This document shows positions 1 to 8,856 of a stretch of 64,000 nucleotides of DNA, in pieces. The translations under genes were made by a program, and so were the position numbers. Position 1 is the stretch's first letter; each line of letters begins with the position of its first letter. This DNA is from Paenibacillus wulumuqiensis (GTDB lineage: Bacteria; Bacillota; Bacilli; Paenibacillales; Paenibacillaceae), in contig NZ_LAQP01000013.1 in the NCBI RefSeq assembly GCF_000971965.1, positions 1 through 64,000 on the forward strand, written 5' to 3'. Under the pieces are notes generated by a model that searched no databases, was not told the DNA's origin, and was given only the letters and a program-made list of their open reading frames with translations.

Positions 1-197
1 ACGCCGGTAGAGTACCGACGCCAGTTTGCTTGATGGGGCTTTTTTAACTGTCTACAAAATAGGGGCTTGACCAACTAGGTCAGGAAGGCTTTTCATATTG
101 CTGTCAGCAGATAGCCTAGTCCTATTCAGGAACAGTCATCAGAGACAGTCTGCTTAACAATCAAAATACAAGTATTACGCAAGGTCTGTATAATAGG

Positions 198-875
198 TTA
201 ATCCCGATTACCGAAGAACAGGAACAGGTAACGTGCAAGTTCCAGTACGGACAGCAGGGCAGCAGCGACATAAGTCAGCGCGGCAGCATTTAATACCTTA
301 CCTACACTGCGTTCTTCTTCACGGCTTACATACCCTTCGCTTACCATCACATCACGCGCCCGGTTGCTGGCGTTAAACTCAACTGGCAGTGTAACCAGCT
401 GGAAAGCTACAGCAGCGGAGAAGAAGATAATTCCCAGTCCAAGCAGATTCATGGAACTGAAGATCAGTCCTGCCATCAGCATGAATGGTGCAATGCCGGA
501 AGCAAAGTTAACGACCGGGAACATCCGGTGACGCAGGGCCAGCATCGGATAATGTTCCTTATGCTGAATCGCGTGACCAATCTCGTGACACGCAACCGCA
601 ACAGCAGAGATGCTGTTACCATAGTAGACCGGCTCGGACAGACGTACAACACGGTGTACCGGATCATAATGATCTGTGAGAGAGCCCTGTACAGGTTCAA
701 TCGGAATATCGTACAGACCGTTGCTGTCCAGCATATGTCGGGCGGCATCGTAGCCTGTCATTCCATTCATATTGGGAACTTCAGCATATTTATTGAATGT
801 TCCCTTAACTCTGAACTGTGCCCAGATGGTTAAGCCGAAAGCAACAAGTGTTAATACCAAAAATAGTGCAGCCAT
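198..875 (-). CDS. YugP-type zinc metallopeptidase, membrane-bound
   Basis: This 225-residue protein has a hydrophobic N-terminal segment (about residues 2-20), a zinc peptidase signature HEIGH at residues 97-101, and a further hydrophobic block around 120-160 and again near the C-terminus. That arrangement is the neutral zinc metallopeptidase (YugP/COG2738) family of membrane proteins, whose substrate is not known. The start is supported by GGAGG about 9 bases before ATG. It lies 31 bases downstream of the MerR-type gene on the same strand, so the two are probably one transcript with the regulator first. Family assignment is firm from the motif and topology; the physiological role is not. 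Confidence 0.88.
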   Translation of the reverse strand: MAALFLVLTLVAFGLTIWAQFRVKGTFNKYAEVPNMNGMTGYDAARHMLDSNGLYDIPIEPVQGSLTDHYDPVHRVVRLSEPVYYGNSISAVAVACHEIGHAIQHKEHYPMLALRHRMFPVVNFASGIAPFMLMAGLIFSSMNLLGLGIIFFSAAVAFQLVTLPVEFNASNRARDVMVSEGYVSREEERSVGKVLNAAALTYVAAALLSVLELARYLFLFFGNRD

Positions 876-906
876 GTATCATTCCTCCATATTAATGTAG
901 AACGGA

Positions 907-1341
907 TTACATCAAGCCTGAACCCTGACCAAGCAGGAATTTCAAAGCTTCAATGCAAGCAGCACTCTGAGGAATCAAATTAACGAAAGCACGTTTGGCC
1001 TGATTGGGTTTCATTTGTTGAAGTAGTGGTTCCAGTTCACGCACCTCACGCTGGAGCTGCAGCATATGCAGTTCAAGTTCGGTCAGGCGCTGGGTAACCT
1101 GTTCTTCATCTGTCACCCGGTCCCAGGCGTTCAGTTTTTCCTTGATTTCCTCAAGGGTGTACTTATCCTTCTTTAACTTTGTAATACGTTCCAATCGTGA
1201 TAAAGTTTCAAAACCATAGAGTCTATAGTTTTTTAATGAACGGCTTTCCGGCTCGATTAAACCGAGCTTTGTATAATAATCTACGGTTCGTTCACTCAGG
1301 CCGGCGAGCTTTGCCAGTTCTCCAATACGGTACAATTTCAT
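907..1341 (-). CDS. MerR family transcriptional regulator
   Basis: The N-terminus (MKLYRIGELAKLAGLSE) is a classic MerR winged-helix DNA-binding domain, with the VDYYTKLGLIEP turn of the family. It is followed by a long heptad-rich segment (about residues 75-115) expected to form the antiparallel dimer coiled coil, and a short C-terminal part with no recognised ligand domain. The frame is open upstream to an ATG at 1374, but I prefer the ATG at 1341: it is the usual MerR first residue and has a GGGGGTGG sequence upstream. It heads a two-gene unit with the YugP-type peptidase. The inducer cannot be deduced. Confidence 0.85.
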   Translation of the reverse strand: MKLYRIGELAKLAGLSERTVDYYTKLGLIEPESRSLKNYRLYGFETLSRLERITKLKKDKYTLEEIKEKLNAWDRVTDEEQVTQRLTELELHMLQLQREVRELEPLLQQMKPNQAKRAFVNLIPQSAACIEALKFLLGQGSGLM

Positions 1342-1738
1342 ATTCCCAACGTATCCACCCCCGTTTGTGGTCATGTAAACGAGGATTCAACACTGCTGAA
1401 TCCTAATGCCTATATTACAGGAATTTAAACCATACAGTCAAACGTAATACTTAGTGAAAAATACCCTGTAACTGCAGGCAGGAAACAGCATATTGCTCGT
1501 CTCTAACGCCATATAAAACTAATGATATAAAAGTATATTAAATAACTTATATATAAGATAACAGAAATGGCTTAAAAATAGCTGAATCCTAAGTAAATAA
1601 AAGGTGAAATAAAGAAAAATATTTTGCTTATGACTAATTCCTCGGTATAAAATGGATATTTTTGTTATATACATATTTAGCAGGTAAACGAGGATGGAAG
1701 CTTTACAAAACTATTTTCATGCTTTTGCAAATTAACTC

Positions 1739-1768
1739 TTGTCATTGATGTTTTAATCTGATTATAAT
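1739..1768 (+). promoter_or_regulatory. Promoter of the ammonium transporter gene
   Basis: TTGTCA at 1739-1744 and TATAAT at 1763-1768 are separated by 18 bases, a good vegetative-sigma promoter placed 55 bases before the start codon. The rest of the gap from 1375 to 1738 is AT-rich; I see no gene in it. Confidence 0.65.
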
Positions 1769-1789
1769 GACATTAAGGATTTCACGATA

Positions 1790-1806
1790 TGTGAAGTAAC
1801 ATTACA
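1790..1806 (+). promoter_or_regulatory. GlnR/TnrA-type nitrogen operator
   Basis: TGTGAAGTAACATTACA fits the nitrogen-control consensus TGTNA-N7-TNACA at every defined base. It sits just downstream of the predicted start of transcription and ends one base before the ribosome binding site, a position expected to block transcription when occupied. A half-site TGTTA occurs at 1663-1667, upstream of the promoter, without a matching second half. Confidence 0.65.
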
Positions 1807-1822
1807 TAAGGGAGTGGGTTAA

Positions 1823-3214
1823 ATGAGAAAAAAATGGGCCGTTATGGGGTTAGCGGCATCAGCCCTTCTTGCATTTCCGTTTAGTGCTTTTGCAGCGGAG
1901 GAAGTTACGGCAGAGCAGGTATCCATGAACCTGGACACATTTTTTGTATTCGTGGCTTTTGCTCTGGTGCTGTTCATGCAGGCTGGTTTTGCACTGCTGG
2001 AAGCAGGGTCGGTACGGATGAAGAATGCCGGGCACGTAGCCGGCAAGACGATTCTGACTCTCGGTATTGCTTTGATCGGATTCTGGGCTTTCGGATTTGG
2101 TCTGGGCTTCGGAGACGGTAACGGATTTTTCGGCTATCAGGGATTTTTCCTGAACGGCGAAGATATGAAGAGTCTGTACGGCGCATTATCCGGACTGGAT
2201 ATTCCCATCTCCATGATGTTTTTGTTCCATTTGGCTTTTGCGGCAGTATCGCTGTCGATCGCTTTTGGCGGATTCGCTGAACGCGCCAAGCTGAGTGTCT
2301 ATATCGTATTCGGATTTTTATTTACTATTGTTATTTATCCAATCATCGCTCACTGGGTATGGGGCGGCGGCTGGCTTGCTACGATGGGCATGCAGGATTA
2401 TGCAGGTTCGACAGTTGTCCATTTAACCGGTGCAACAGCGGGTCTGGCAGCGACGATCCTGTTGAAACCGCGTCTTGGCAAATATAACAAAGACGGCAAA
2501 CCCAACATCATCCCAGGTCATAATCAGGTACTGTCAGTTGTTGGTGTATTTATCCTCTGGTTTGGCTGGATGGGCTTCAACCCGGGCAGCGCATTGTCTC
2601 CAAACGGCGGATTCTTCACTTATGTAGCACTGACGACCAATCTGGCAGCAGCAGCAGGCGGTGTCGCTGCACTGTTAATCTCCTGGGTGGTGCTTGGCAA
2701 GGCGGATATTCCAAGCATGCTGAATGGTGTACTGGCGGCACTGGTAGCGATCACCGGTTCCTGTGCATTTGTCGATGTATGGGCTTCGGTCGTAATCGGT
2801 CTGGTCGCTGGTGTGGTGACATTCTTTACAGCGCAATGGTTTGAAAAAGCGGGTATTGATGATCCGATCTACGCATTCTCCGTACACGGTATCGCCGGTA
2901 TGTGGGGAGCGATCTCCACAGGTCTGTTCGCCACACCTGAGCTGGTAGAGCAAACAGGCGTAGGTTCACCGGGTCTGTTCTACGGCGGCGGCTTCCACCA
3001 GCTGGGCGTTCAGCTGCTCGGTATGGTCGGTACGCTCGCATTTGTACTGGTCCTGTCCTTAATCATTCTGGGCATTATGAAAGCTGCAGGCGGCATTCGT
3101 GTTACTGAAGAAGAGGAAATGATGGGTCTGGATATCAGCGAGCACGGTTCTTATGGCTATCCCGAGCAAATGAAGGCACTGGGTGAAGTGGACCGCAAAA
3201 AGGCGAGTAACTGA
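1823..3214 (+). CDS. amt: Ammonium transporter (Amt family)
   Basis: The 463-residue product has a cleavable-looking signal peptide (about residues 1-24, ending AFA) and some eleven hydrophobic helices. It carries the conserved Amt features: MQDYAGSTVVH with Asp192 and His200 matching AmtB Asp160 and His168, and AFSVHGIAGMWG with His355 matching the second pore histidine. It should move ammonium/ammonia across the cytoplasmic membrane for assimilation. Start has AAGGGAG-type binding site 8-10 bases upstream. Control by GlnR/TnrA is suggested by the operator at 1790-1806. Unusually, no glnK (PII) gene follows; instead a GlnD-like nucleotidyltransferase does. Confidence 0.95.
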   Translation: MRKKWAVMGLAASALLAFPFSAFAAEEVTAEQVSMNLDTFFVFVAFALVLFMQAGFALLEAGSVRMKNAGHVAGKTILTLGIALIGFWAFGFGLGFGDGNGFFGYQGFFLNGEDMKSLYGALSGLDIPISMMFLFHLAFAAVSLSIAFGGFAERAKLSVYIVFGFLFTIVIYPIIAHWVWGGGWLATMGMQDYAGSTVVHLTGATAGLAATILLKPRLGKYNKDGKPNIIPGHNQVLSVVGVFILWFGWMGFNPGSALSPNGGFFTYVALTTNLAAAAGGVAALLISWVVLGKADIPSMLNGVLAALVAITGSCAFVDVWASVVIGLVAGVVTFFTAQWFEKAGIDDPIYAFSVHGIAGMWGAISTGLFATPELVEQTGVGSPGLFYGGGFHQLGVQLLGMVGTLAFVLVLSLIILGIMKAAGGIRVTEEEEMMGLDISEHGSYGYPEQMKALGEVDRKKASN

Positions 3215-3308
3215 TACGGTCGCTTTATTATAGAAGGGCTTCATATAGAAGAACTTCTTTCAGAAGGAACAGAACATCATAGAATACAGGTGTTGGGAGA
3301 TGAAGCCG

Positions 3309-4382
3309 ATGAAGGAGTCATTTCTCGATCTCTCCCTGTCGGATCTGATGGACAGCGATTCGGCGGAAACGTTAAGGAATAAGCGCATTATGGTGCAGCG
3401 TACGCTTTACCAGTCTCTCCCGCAGGCGGATATTCGCAGCTGGGTCAAGACGGTAAACGAGATGCATGATTATGTGATGCAGCAGGCAGTTGTCATTTGT
3501 GAACAGCAATTACTTGAGGCGGGCTTCGGTCCGCCTCCTGTTGCTTATTCTTTTATTGTTTTTGGCAGTGCAGGGAGATGCGAGCAGACGCTTTGGAGCG
3601 ATCAGGATAACGGACTTATTATTAGCGATGATGAACATGAAGACAAGGAGCGTTATTTCACGGAATTCGGCAGCCGACTCGCGGATATTCTGGAGCAGGC
3701 CGGGTATGAGAAATGCCGGGGCAAAGTGATGTGCTCGGAACCGATGTGGCGCAGGACACTGAGCGACTGGCGTGCGCAGTTGGACCTTTGGCGATCAGAC
3801 CTGAGCTGGGAACCGGTCCGCAACTGGATTATTGCTTCTGATATGCGCCATATGTATGGAGACAAGCAGCTGGCGAGGAGCTGGAAAGAATACTTTTATG
3901 AGGGCATTCGGGAGACGCCGTCGCTGCCTGCCGCTGTACTGCGCAATACGGTTCGGCACAAGGCAACGCTGAATGTGCTGGGACAGATTGTACCCGAGCG
4001 GTTTGGAGAGCATGCGGGTGACTTTGATGTCAAATACGGGATCTACATTCCACTGGTCAATGCATCCCGTTGTCTGTCGATCCAGCATGGCATTTATGAA
4101 TCGTCGACACTGAAAAGGCTGGAGCGGCTCATTCAGCTGGAGGCGGCATCACTGGCTCTGCTGGAGATGATGCAGGAAGCCTTTTTGACGGCGCTTCGTA
4201 TGCGTAATTCTACACCGGTTCGTGAGCTGGACGGACTGTATATAAGCAGTGGATTCATGCTGCAAAAGGATTGGCGGCAGCGGCCATTTTTTCATGAATT
4301 ACGAGACGGTCTGGGAACAGTCAAGAAAGCTCATCGTGTACTTCAGCGACAATTACGCTTTCTGGAGAGGAGAGGCTTATGA
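3309..4382 (+). CDS. DUF294 (GlnD-like) nucleotidyltransferase
   Basis: The protein carries the nucleotidyltransferase signature FGSAGRCEQTLWSDQDNG (about residues 85-101 of the chosen product), with the G-S-x-G-R-x-E and D-x-D pattern shared with the GlnD uridylyltransferase head domain, followed by an all-helical C-terminal half as in DUF294 proteins. No CBS or HD domain is present. Start: an ATG at 3300 abuts the GGGAG sequence, so the next ATG at 3309, with 9-base spacing, is preferred. It overlaps the following exonuclease gene by ATGA, so the two are translationally coupled. In other bacteria DUF294 plus exonuclease pairs lie beside solute permeases; here the neighbour is Amt. Substrate unknown. 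Confidence 0.82.
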   Translation: MKESFLDLSLSDLMDSDSAETLRNKRIMVQRTLYQSLPQADIRSWVKTVNEMHDYVMQQAVVICEQQLLEAGFGPPPVAYSFIVFGSAGRCEQTLWSDQDNGLIISDDEHEDKERYFTEFGSRLADILEQAGYEKCRGKVMCSEPMWRRTLSDWRAQLDLWRSDLSWEPVRNWIIASDMRHMYGDKQLARSWKEYFYEGIRETPSLPAAVLRNTVRHKATLNVLGQIVPERFGEHAGDFDVKYGIYIPLVNASRCLSIQHGIYESSTLKRLERLIQLEAASLALLEMMQEAFLTALRMRNSTPVRELDGLYISSGFMLQKDWRQRPFFHELRDGLGTVKKAHRVLQRQLRFLERRGL

Positions 4383-5110
4383 AAGAACCTGCGAAAACCG
4401 GAAGTGGCTTTTGGCGGAGTCTGCGCAGCGGCGGTGTGCCGTCTGCGATTGCTTCGGTCTTTGGTGCACCTTCTGCACAGCAGATGGCTTTTATACGTTC
4501 TCTGTCACGTGAACAGCGTCGCACCGAAGTGCTGCATCTGCCGCTCAGTCGGCTGGAGACCGTCGTTTTCGATCTGGAGACGACGGGGTTCCATGCACAG
4601 CATGGGGATGAAATTTTATCTTTTGGTGCAGTGAAGATGATTGGAGATGAGCAGGTGGATGAATTTTATACCCTTGTAAATCCCAAAATAACAATACCTG
4701 ACAATATTACGGCTCTGACCGGTATTACCCAGGAAATGACGGATCAGGCGCCAGCGTTGATCGACGGTCTGCATGATTTTATGGCTTTTGCCGGCAGATC
4801 AGTGCTGATTGCGCATGGTACGGGACATGATAAAGCTTTCCTTAATGCAGCATTATGGAGAACATCCAAGATTCAATTGAACCACCGCATACTGGATACG
4901 ATGATGATTGCCAAATGGCTCAAGCCTTCACTTGGTAGTTACGGATTAGATGAAGTGCTGGAGGAAGCGAATATCCCTGTTACGATGCGCCATCATGCGC
5001 TGGAGGATGCGAAAATGACCGCTTCTCTGTGGAAGGAATATCTTCGTCTAATGCGTCACAAGCAGGTGGATACACTGGAGGATCTGTACGCTTATCTGTG
5101 TAATTTCTAG
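4379..5110 (+). CDS. DEDDh 3'-5' exonuclease (DnaQ-like)
   Basis: The protein has all motifs of the DEDDh exonuclease superfamily: VFDLETTGF (Exo I, Asp and Glu at about residues 63-65), LIAHGTGHDKAFL (Exo II Asp) and HHALEDAKMTASLW (Exo III His and Asp). It is a stand-alone 243-residue nuclease of the PolC/epsilon proofreading type, with a 55-residue N-terminal extension of no recognised domain. The start ATG overlaps the stop of the DUF294 gene, which suggests the two products are made in fixed ratio and act together. Whether it degrades DNA, RNA or a modified nucleotide is not visible. Confidence 0.88.
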   Translation: MKEPAKTGSGFWRSLRSGGVPSAIASVFGAPSAQQMAFIRSLSREQRRTEVLHLPLSRLETVVFDLETTGFHAQHGDEILSFGAVKMIGDEQVDEFYTLVNPKITIPDNITALTGITQEMTDQAPALIDGLHDFMAFAGRSVLIAHGTGHDKAFLNAALWRTSKIQLNHRILDTMMIAKWLKPSLGSYGLDEVLEEANIPVTMRHHALEDAKMTASLWKEYLRLMRHKQVDTLEDLYAYLCNF

Positions 5111-5143
5111 CTGATGGATAGGATATACAGGTCTGACCGGATA

Positions 5144-5785
5144 TTAATCAATCTGCAGAAGAGCGGGTTCCAGCATATACAAATCAGGCTGCGGGGTGTC
5201 CGCGCTATTGGGCGGTGAGCTGAGATACTTTCCTATTTTGTAGGCACCGATATACAGGCTTGTAAGTGAGCTTATATCACATAGAGAATGGATGCCGTTC
5301 ACTGCTGACTGATTAACCAAGTGAGCATGAGAGGTGGAAAAAGGCTGCGATGGAGCAAGCGCTATCTTCTCTGTTATCCTTTCCGTAGTCTGAACAGGCT
5401 CATAATCAATACCGGACCCTGGCACGGACGAACCGATCAGATAGACAGAGATCATGGAAGCGAATGCTGGCAGTTGTTCTCTGTCCGTTACCGATGGCAC
5501 CGGTGAGGTGAACGGGTGAGAGTGGAAGATGCCGATCAGTTCACTATCCCAGCAATACGGAATCCATTCTTCCGGTGCAAAAGAAAAATGATGCAGCGGG
5601 TCCGGTGCGACGTTGCGCAGCCTCCGGTAGGAGTGAATATGCATGCCGCCTGCTGCTTTTTTACCGAGCAGCACCCCGCAGACTTCTGCGACAGGTGAGG
5701 AGACCATATGCGCTTCGATCTGTCTCAGGGCAGTGGAAGCGAGGTGGATGATCTTATTTTCTTCCCTGCTCAAAAGGTCTGTCAT
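5144..5785 (-). CDS. JAMM (MPN/Mov34) metallopeptidase-like protein
   Basis: Residues 30-105 contain a complete JAMM zinc site: catalytic Glu34 in AEVCGVLLG and the H-x-H-x7-S-x2-D array HSHPFTSPVPSVTD (His88, His90, Ser98, Asp101). This is the prokaryotic JAB family, whose members cut isopeptide or C-terminal peptide bonds, for example in sulfur-carrier protein processing. The C-terminal 100 residues match nothing I recognise. The start has GAGAGGG 8 bases upstream. It converges with the exonuclease gene (33-base gap) and has no partner carrier-protein gene beside it. Confidence 0.8.
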   Translation of the reverse strand: MTDLLSREENKIIHLASTALRQIEAHMVSSPVAEVCGVLLGKKAAGGMHIHSYRRLRNVAPDPLHHFSFAPEEWIPYCWDSELIGIFHSHPFTSPVPSVTDREQLPAFASMISVYLIGSSVPGSGIDYEPVQTTERITEKIALAPSQPFSTSHAHLVNQSAVNGIHSLCDISSLTSLYIGAYKIGKYLSSPPNSADTPQPDLYMLEPALLQID

Positions 5786-5871
5786 GTGTAGTACCCTCTC
5801 TTTGCTTGGACTCTCTGGATGACAGAGGGTCTCTTTTTTATTTGGTTAAGTAGGAAGTGAAGCCATCAGCC

Positions 5872-5984
5872 CGGTAGAGCACAGGTTGCCATTGCCACAG
5901 CGCTCGCTATATCCATTGATTGTGCCCTGTGCTTGACGGGCTTCGGACTCTACGGTACTGATAATAGTAATTGCCAATTCACAG
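5872..5984 (-). pseudogene. Fragment of a second CimA-like gene
   Basis: Read on the minus strand, this stretch encodes about 37 residues resembling CimA 211-247 of the neighbouring intact gene: CELAI...., GTINGYSERCGNGNLC against CELAV...., GTMNGYGERCGNANLC. By hand alignment 23 of 37 residues agree, with one codon deleted. There is no start codon, ribosome binding site or continuation on either side. It lies just beyond the 3' end of cimA and is best read as the remnant of a diverged cimA paralogue. The remainder of the 5786-6195 gap holds only the possible long-loop hairpin listed separately. Confidence 0.7.
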
Positions 5985-6093
5985 GAAAAAAGGACCCTGC
6001 CGTCGCCTTGCCTTTACCTACAGAAGCGGACTAGAAATGACTGTCCGTTATCTTATAGTAGTCATTAAAGGAGGTGGACGGAAGGTCCCTTTT
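5985..6093 (-). terminator. Possible long-loop terminator of cimA
   Basis: On the minus strand AAAAGGGACCTTCCGTC (from 6093) can pair imperfectly with GACGGCAGGGTCC, which runs into TTTTTT near 5985. The loop of about 70 bases is long, so this is only a possible terminator or leader-like structure. The CimA-like fragment begins right after its T-run. Confidence 0.35.
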
Positions 6094-6195
6094 GCTCACT
6101 TGGAAAAGTAATACTTCAGAAGGTAAGCATACTATAGCACTATGAAGCGCTACAGTGCGCTGCTGACAAAACAGGTTCATCAGCGACTCACTGCA

Positions 6196-7815
6196 TTAGT
6201 GATTCACGATTCCGTGGGCAGCGGATTCCTGATGGTCACTCTGATCCGGCAGCTGCTGTCCAAGCAGGGCATAACGGATACTGTCGACGAGCGCCTCCCA
6301 GCTGGCTTCGATTACATTGGCGGAGACGCCGACGGTACTCCAGGTGCTTTGCAAATTCTGGGATTCAATCAGTACGCGGACTTTGGATGCCGTCGCATCG
6401 GCTTCGTCCAATACACGGACTTTGTAGTCAGACAGATGCATTTCGCGCAGACTCGGGTAATATTCGACCAGTGCTTTACGCAGCGCATTATCAAGTGCGT
6501 TGACCGGGCCATTGCCTTCGGCAGCGGTATAGATGCTTTCCCCACCGATCCGTACTTTGACAAAAGCTTCGGAGACAACAGCGGAGCCGGCGTTTTTCTC
6601 AACCAGCATTTTGAACGATTCAAAAACAAATAGTTCCTTGAACTCCCCATTGGCTTCACGCAGCAGTAGTTCGAGAGAAGCATCCGCTCCTTCAAACTGG
6701 TATCCCTGATGCTCCAGATCCTTGATTTTGCCAATGATCTGGCGAGTTTCTTCATTCTCGGGATTAAGTTCGAGATTCATCTCTTTGGCTTTGGACAGGA
6801 TATTGCTCTGGCCGGCCAGTTCAGAGACGAGAATGCGCTGCTTGTTCCCGACCTGCTCGGGTTCAATATGTTCGTAAGTGCGTGAGTCACGCAAAATGGC
6901 GGAGACGTGGATGCCTCCCTTGTGGGCAAAGGCAGCATTACCGACATACGGCTGGTTCACCGGCATATGCACATTGGCAATCTCGCTGATGTAGCGTGCC
7001 GTATTGGTCAGCTGGGCAATCTGCTCATCGGTAATGCAGGAATAATCCATCTTCAGCTGCAGATTGGGTATGATGGAGCACAGATTGGCATTGCCGCAGC
7101 GCTCGCCGTAACCGTTCATCGTACCCTGCACCTGACGCGCTCCGGCCTGTATTGCACTGAGAGTATTGGCAACTGCCAATTCACAGTCGTTGTGGGTATG
7201 AATGCCAAGTGAAGCGCCATTCAGTTCAACGGTCAGTCTGGAGACGATTTCATACACTTCATGGGGAAGCGTGCCTCCATTCGTATCGCAGAGGGTCAGC
7301 CAGTCTGCACCTGCTGCATGGGCAGCCTTTAGTACGGATACCGCATATTCGGGATTGTTTTTATACCCGTCAAAAAAATGTTCGGCATCAAATATCAGTT
7401 CCATCTGCTGCTGTTTGAGATAGGAGATGGAGTCGGCGATCATCGCCAGATTCTCCTCCAGTGTCGTCTGAAGTGCAGTGTGGACATGAAAGTCCCAGGA
7501 TTTGCCGACCAGTGTCGCCGCCTGTGCACCGGATTCCACCATGCGCTGCAGGTTGGCATCGTCATGTGCTGAACTTCCTTTGCGGCGTGTACTGCCAAAT
7601 GCGGTAATCTTGGCATTCAGCCCCAGTGTCTGTACACGCTTGAAAAATTCAATATCCTTACCGTTGCTGCCCGGAATACCGCCTTCGATATAATGTACAC
7701 CGAGTTCATCAAGTTTTTTGGCGATTTTCAGCTTGTCGTCGGCAGACAGGCTGATGCCTTCGCCCTGCGTACCGTCACGAAGCGTCGTATCGAAAATCGA
7801 TATGGATGTGGACAT
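6196..7815 (-). CDS. cimA: (R)-citramalate synthase
   Basis: The 539-residue product condenses pyruvate with acetyl-CoA to citramalate, the threonine-independent entry to isoleucine biosynthesis. The N-terminal HMGL-like barrel shows FDTTLRDGTQGEG (Arg13, Asp14), the metal site HTHNDCELA (His206, His208) and NGYGERCGNANL, which is CimA-type rather than LeuA-type. FAHKGGIHVSAI and the C-terminal LeuA-like regulatory domain (from about residue 410) follow. The frame extends upstream to 7857, but ATG 7815 starts the standard MSTSISIFDTTLRDG sequence and has AAGGGGGA 9 bases before it. It is transcribed alone, divergent from the gene at 7994. Confidence 0.93.
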   Translation of the reverse strand: MSTSISIFDTTLRDGTQGEGISLSADDKLKIAKKLDELGVHYIEGGIPGSNGKDIEFFKRVQTLGLNAKITAFGSTRRKGSSAHDDANLQRMVESGAQAATLVGKSWDFHVHTALQTTLEENLAMIADSISYLKQQQMELIFDAEHFFDGYKNNPEYAVSVLKAAHAAGADWLTLCDTNGGTLPHEVYEIVSRLTVELNGASLGIHTHNDCELAVANTLSAIQAGARQVQGTMNGYGERCGNANLCSIIPNLQLKMDYSCITDEQIAQLTNTARYISEIANVHMPVNQPYVGNAAFAHKGGIHVSAILRDSRTYEHIEPEQVGNKQRILVSELAGQSNILSKAKEMNLELNPENEETRQIIGKIKDLEHQGYQFEGADASLELLLREANGEFKELFVFESFKMLVEKNAGSAVVSEAFVKVRIGGESIYTAAEGNGPVNALDNALRKALVEYYPSLREMHLSDYKVRVLDEADATASKVRVLIESQNLQSTWSTVGVSANVIEASWEALVDSIRYALLGQQLPDQSDHQESAAHGIVNH

Positions 7816-7993
7816 GATGTGGAATCCCCCTTGTATTGGACCAAGATTCAAAAACATTTTATTGCGGGTGTCAGAGATGCCTTATTTTTTAGTATAATTC
7901 GTTATTATAGCATTGGATAAATGTCAGGTATACGATAAATTTGCCAAATATACAGCCTGTACATAGCGATCCAAGGGAATGGAGGAACAAATG

Positions 7994-8554
7994 ATGCAAG
8001 TGGGAATAGAGAAGGTAGAACAGAATGGCAAGGAATATACGATCCGGTATCAGCTGGAGAAGCCGCTGCCGTTTGATCTGCATGATATCGTCATGCTGCA
8101 GGCAGGCGATTATGTAGTGGGCAGCGTACGTCATCTGGATGCGGAGCAGATTACGTTGTACATTAGCGAAGAAGAATTGACATGGGGAGGCAAGACGGTG
8201 ATTCAGCTGGCCTTTTCGCCGACCGTATCCATTCGCGGCAGCAAGGACATCATTGCCGAATTGGGACATTTCCCGGATTTTGAAAAAGGAATTATTACCG
8301 GCTATGATATCGGCAAGGACAAGGTGGAATTGACGATTCAGCTGGCAGAGCCATTATCCGACCGTGAGGTGAAGCTGACTTTTCTGGAAGCTTTTGATAT
8401 CGAGTTCTCCCCACCGGATGCACGTCTTAATGTGATTGCGGAAGTTGATTTCCGCTATGACGGTACCGATATGGTCGTGGATATCGAAGCGGCACAGGGA
8501 TTGTCCGGCAGCTTTTTCTGCGGTGGTATTCAGGCGGAATTGGTGCGGAAGTAA
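7994..8554 (+). CDS. Conserved hypothetical protein
   Basis: I do not recognise this 186-residue protein. It is acidic, soluble and predicted mainly beta (alternating patches such as GDYVVGSVRHL, KVELTIQLAEPL, VIAEVDFRYDG), with no signal peptide or membrane segment. Three in-frame ATGs occur at 7979, 7991 and 7994. GGAGG at 7981-7985 rules out the first and best fits the last (8-base spacing). It stands alone, divergent from cimA. Confidence 0.6.
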   Translation: MQVGIEKVEQNGKEYTIRYQLEKPLPFDLHDIVMLQAGDYVVGSVRHLDAEQITLYISEEELTWGGKTVIQLAFSPTVSIRGSKDIIAELGHFPDFEKGIITGYDIGKDKVELTIQLAEPLSDREVKLTFLEAFDIEFSPPDARLNVIAEVDFRYDGTDMVVDIEAAQGLSGSFFCGGIQAELVRK

Positions 8555-8662
8555 GTTCGAGTGGAGCCATTAGATTTCTGTGGTATATGTAGAGTGGGTC
8601 ATCGACAGCAGATGATTATCGCTATTGATGAAGAGTAATAGATAATTGGGCTTCCATAAAGC

Positions 8663-8698
8663 ATGAATGAATAGAATCTCATGAATGGATAGAATCTG
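8663..8698 (+). repeat. Two-copy 18-bp tandem repeat
   Basis: ATGAATGAATAGAATCTC is followed directly by ATGAATGGATAGAATCTG (16 of 18 bases equal) and then by a shortened ATGAA copy. It lies in the 302-base gap between the hypothetical gene and the HEAT-repeat operon. The gap also holds a stem GCATCCTGG/CCAGGGTGC at about 8719-8753 without a T-run. Confidence 0.7.
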
Positions 8699-8804
8699 AT
8701 GAAATAGATGAAGCATGCGCGCATCCTGGGACATGGTATACCAGGGTGCAAATGCTTAGCTTATATCAGACAGACAGAGACTGTTGTATCACGATATGAT
8801 CCTT

Positions 8805-8832
8805 TTGAGTAAAGGTTAAGATGTAATATAGA
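8805..8832 (+). promoter_or_regulatory. Possible promoter of the HEAT-repeat operon
   Basis: TTGAGT at 8805-8810 and TATAGA at 8827-8832 are 16 bases apart and lie 25 bases before the HEAT-repeat gene start. The match is moderate. Confidence 0.4.
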
Positions 8833-8856
8833 TAGACCCGAAGTGAGGAGGTCGGC

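Noticed and set aside
6142-6633. 163-codon plus-strand frame at the cimA 3' end
   Set aside because: It is antisense to the cimA regulatory domain and has no family features.
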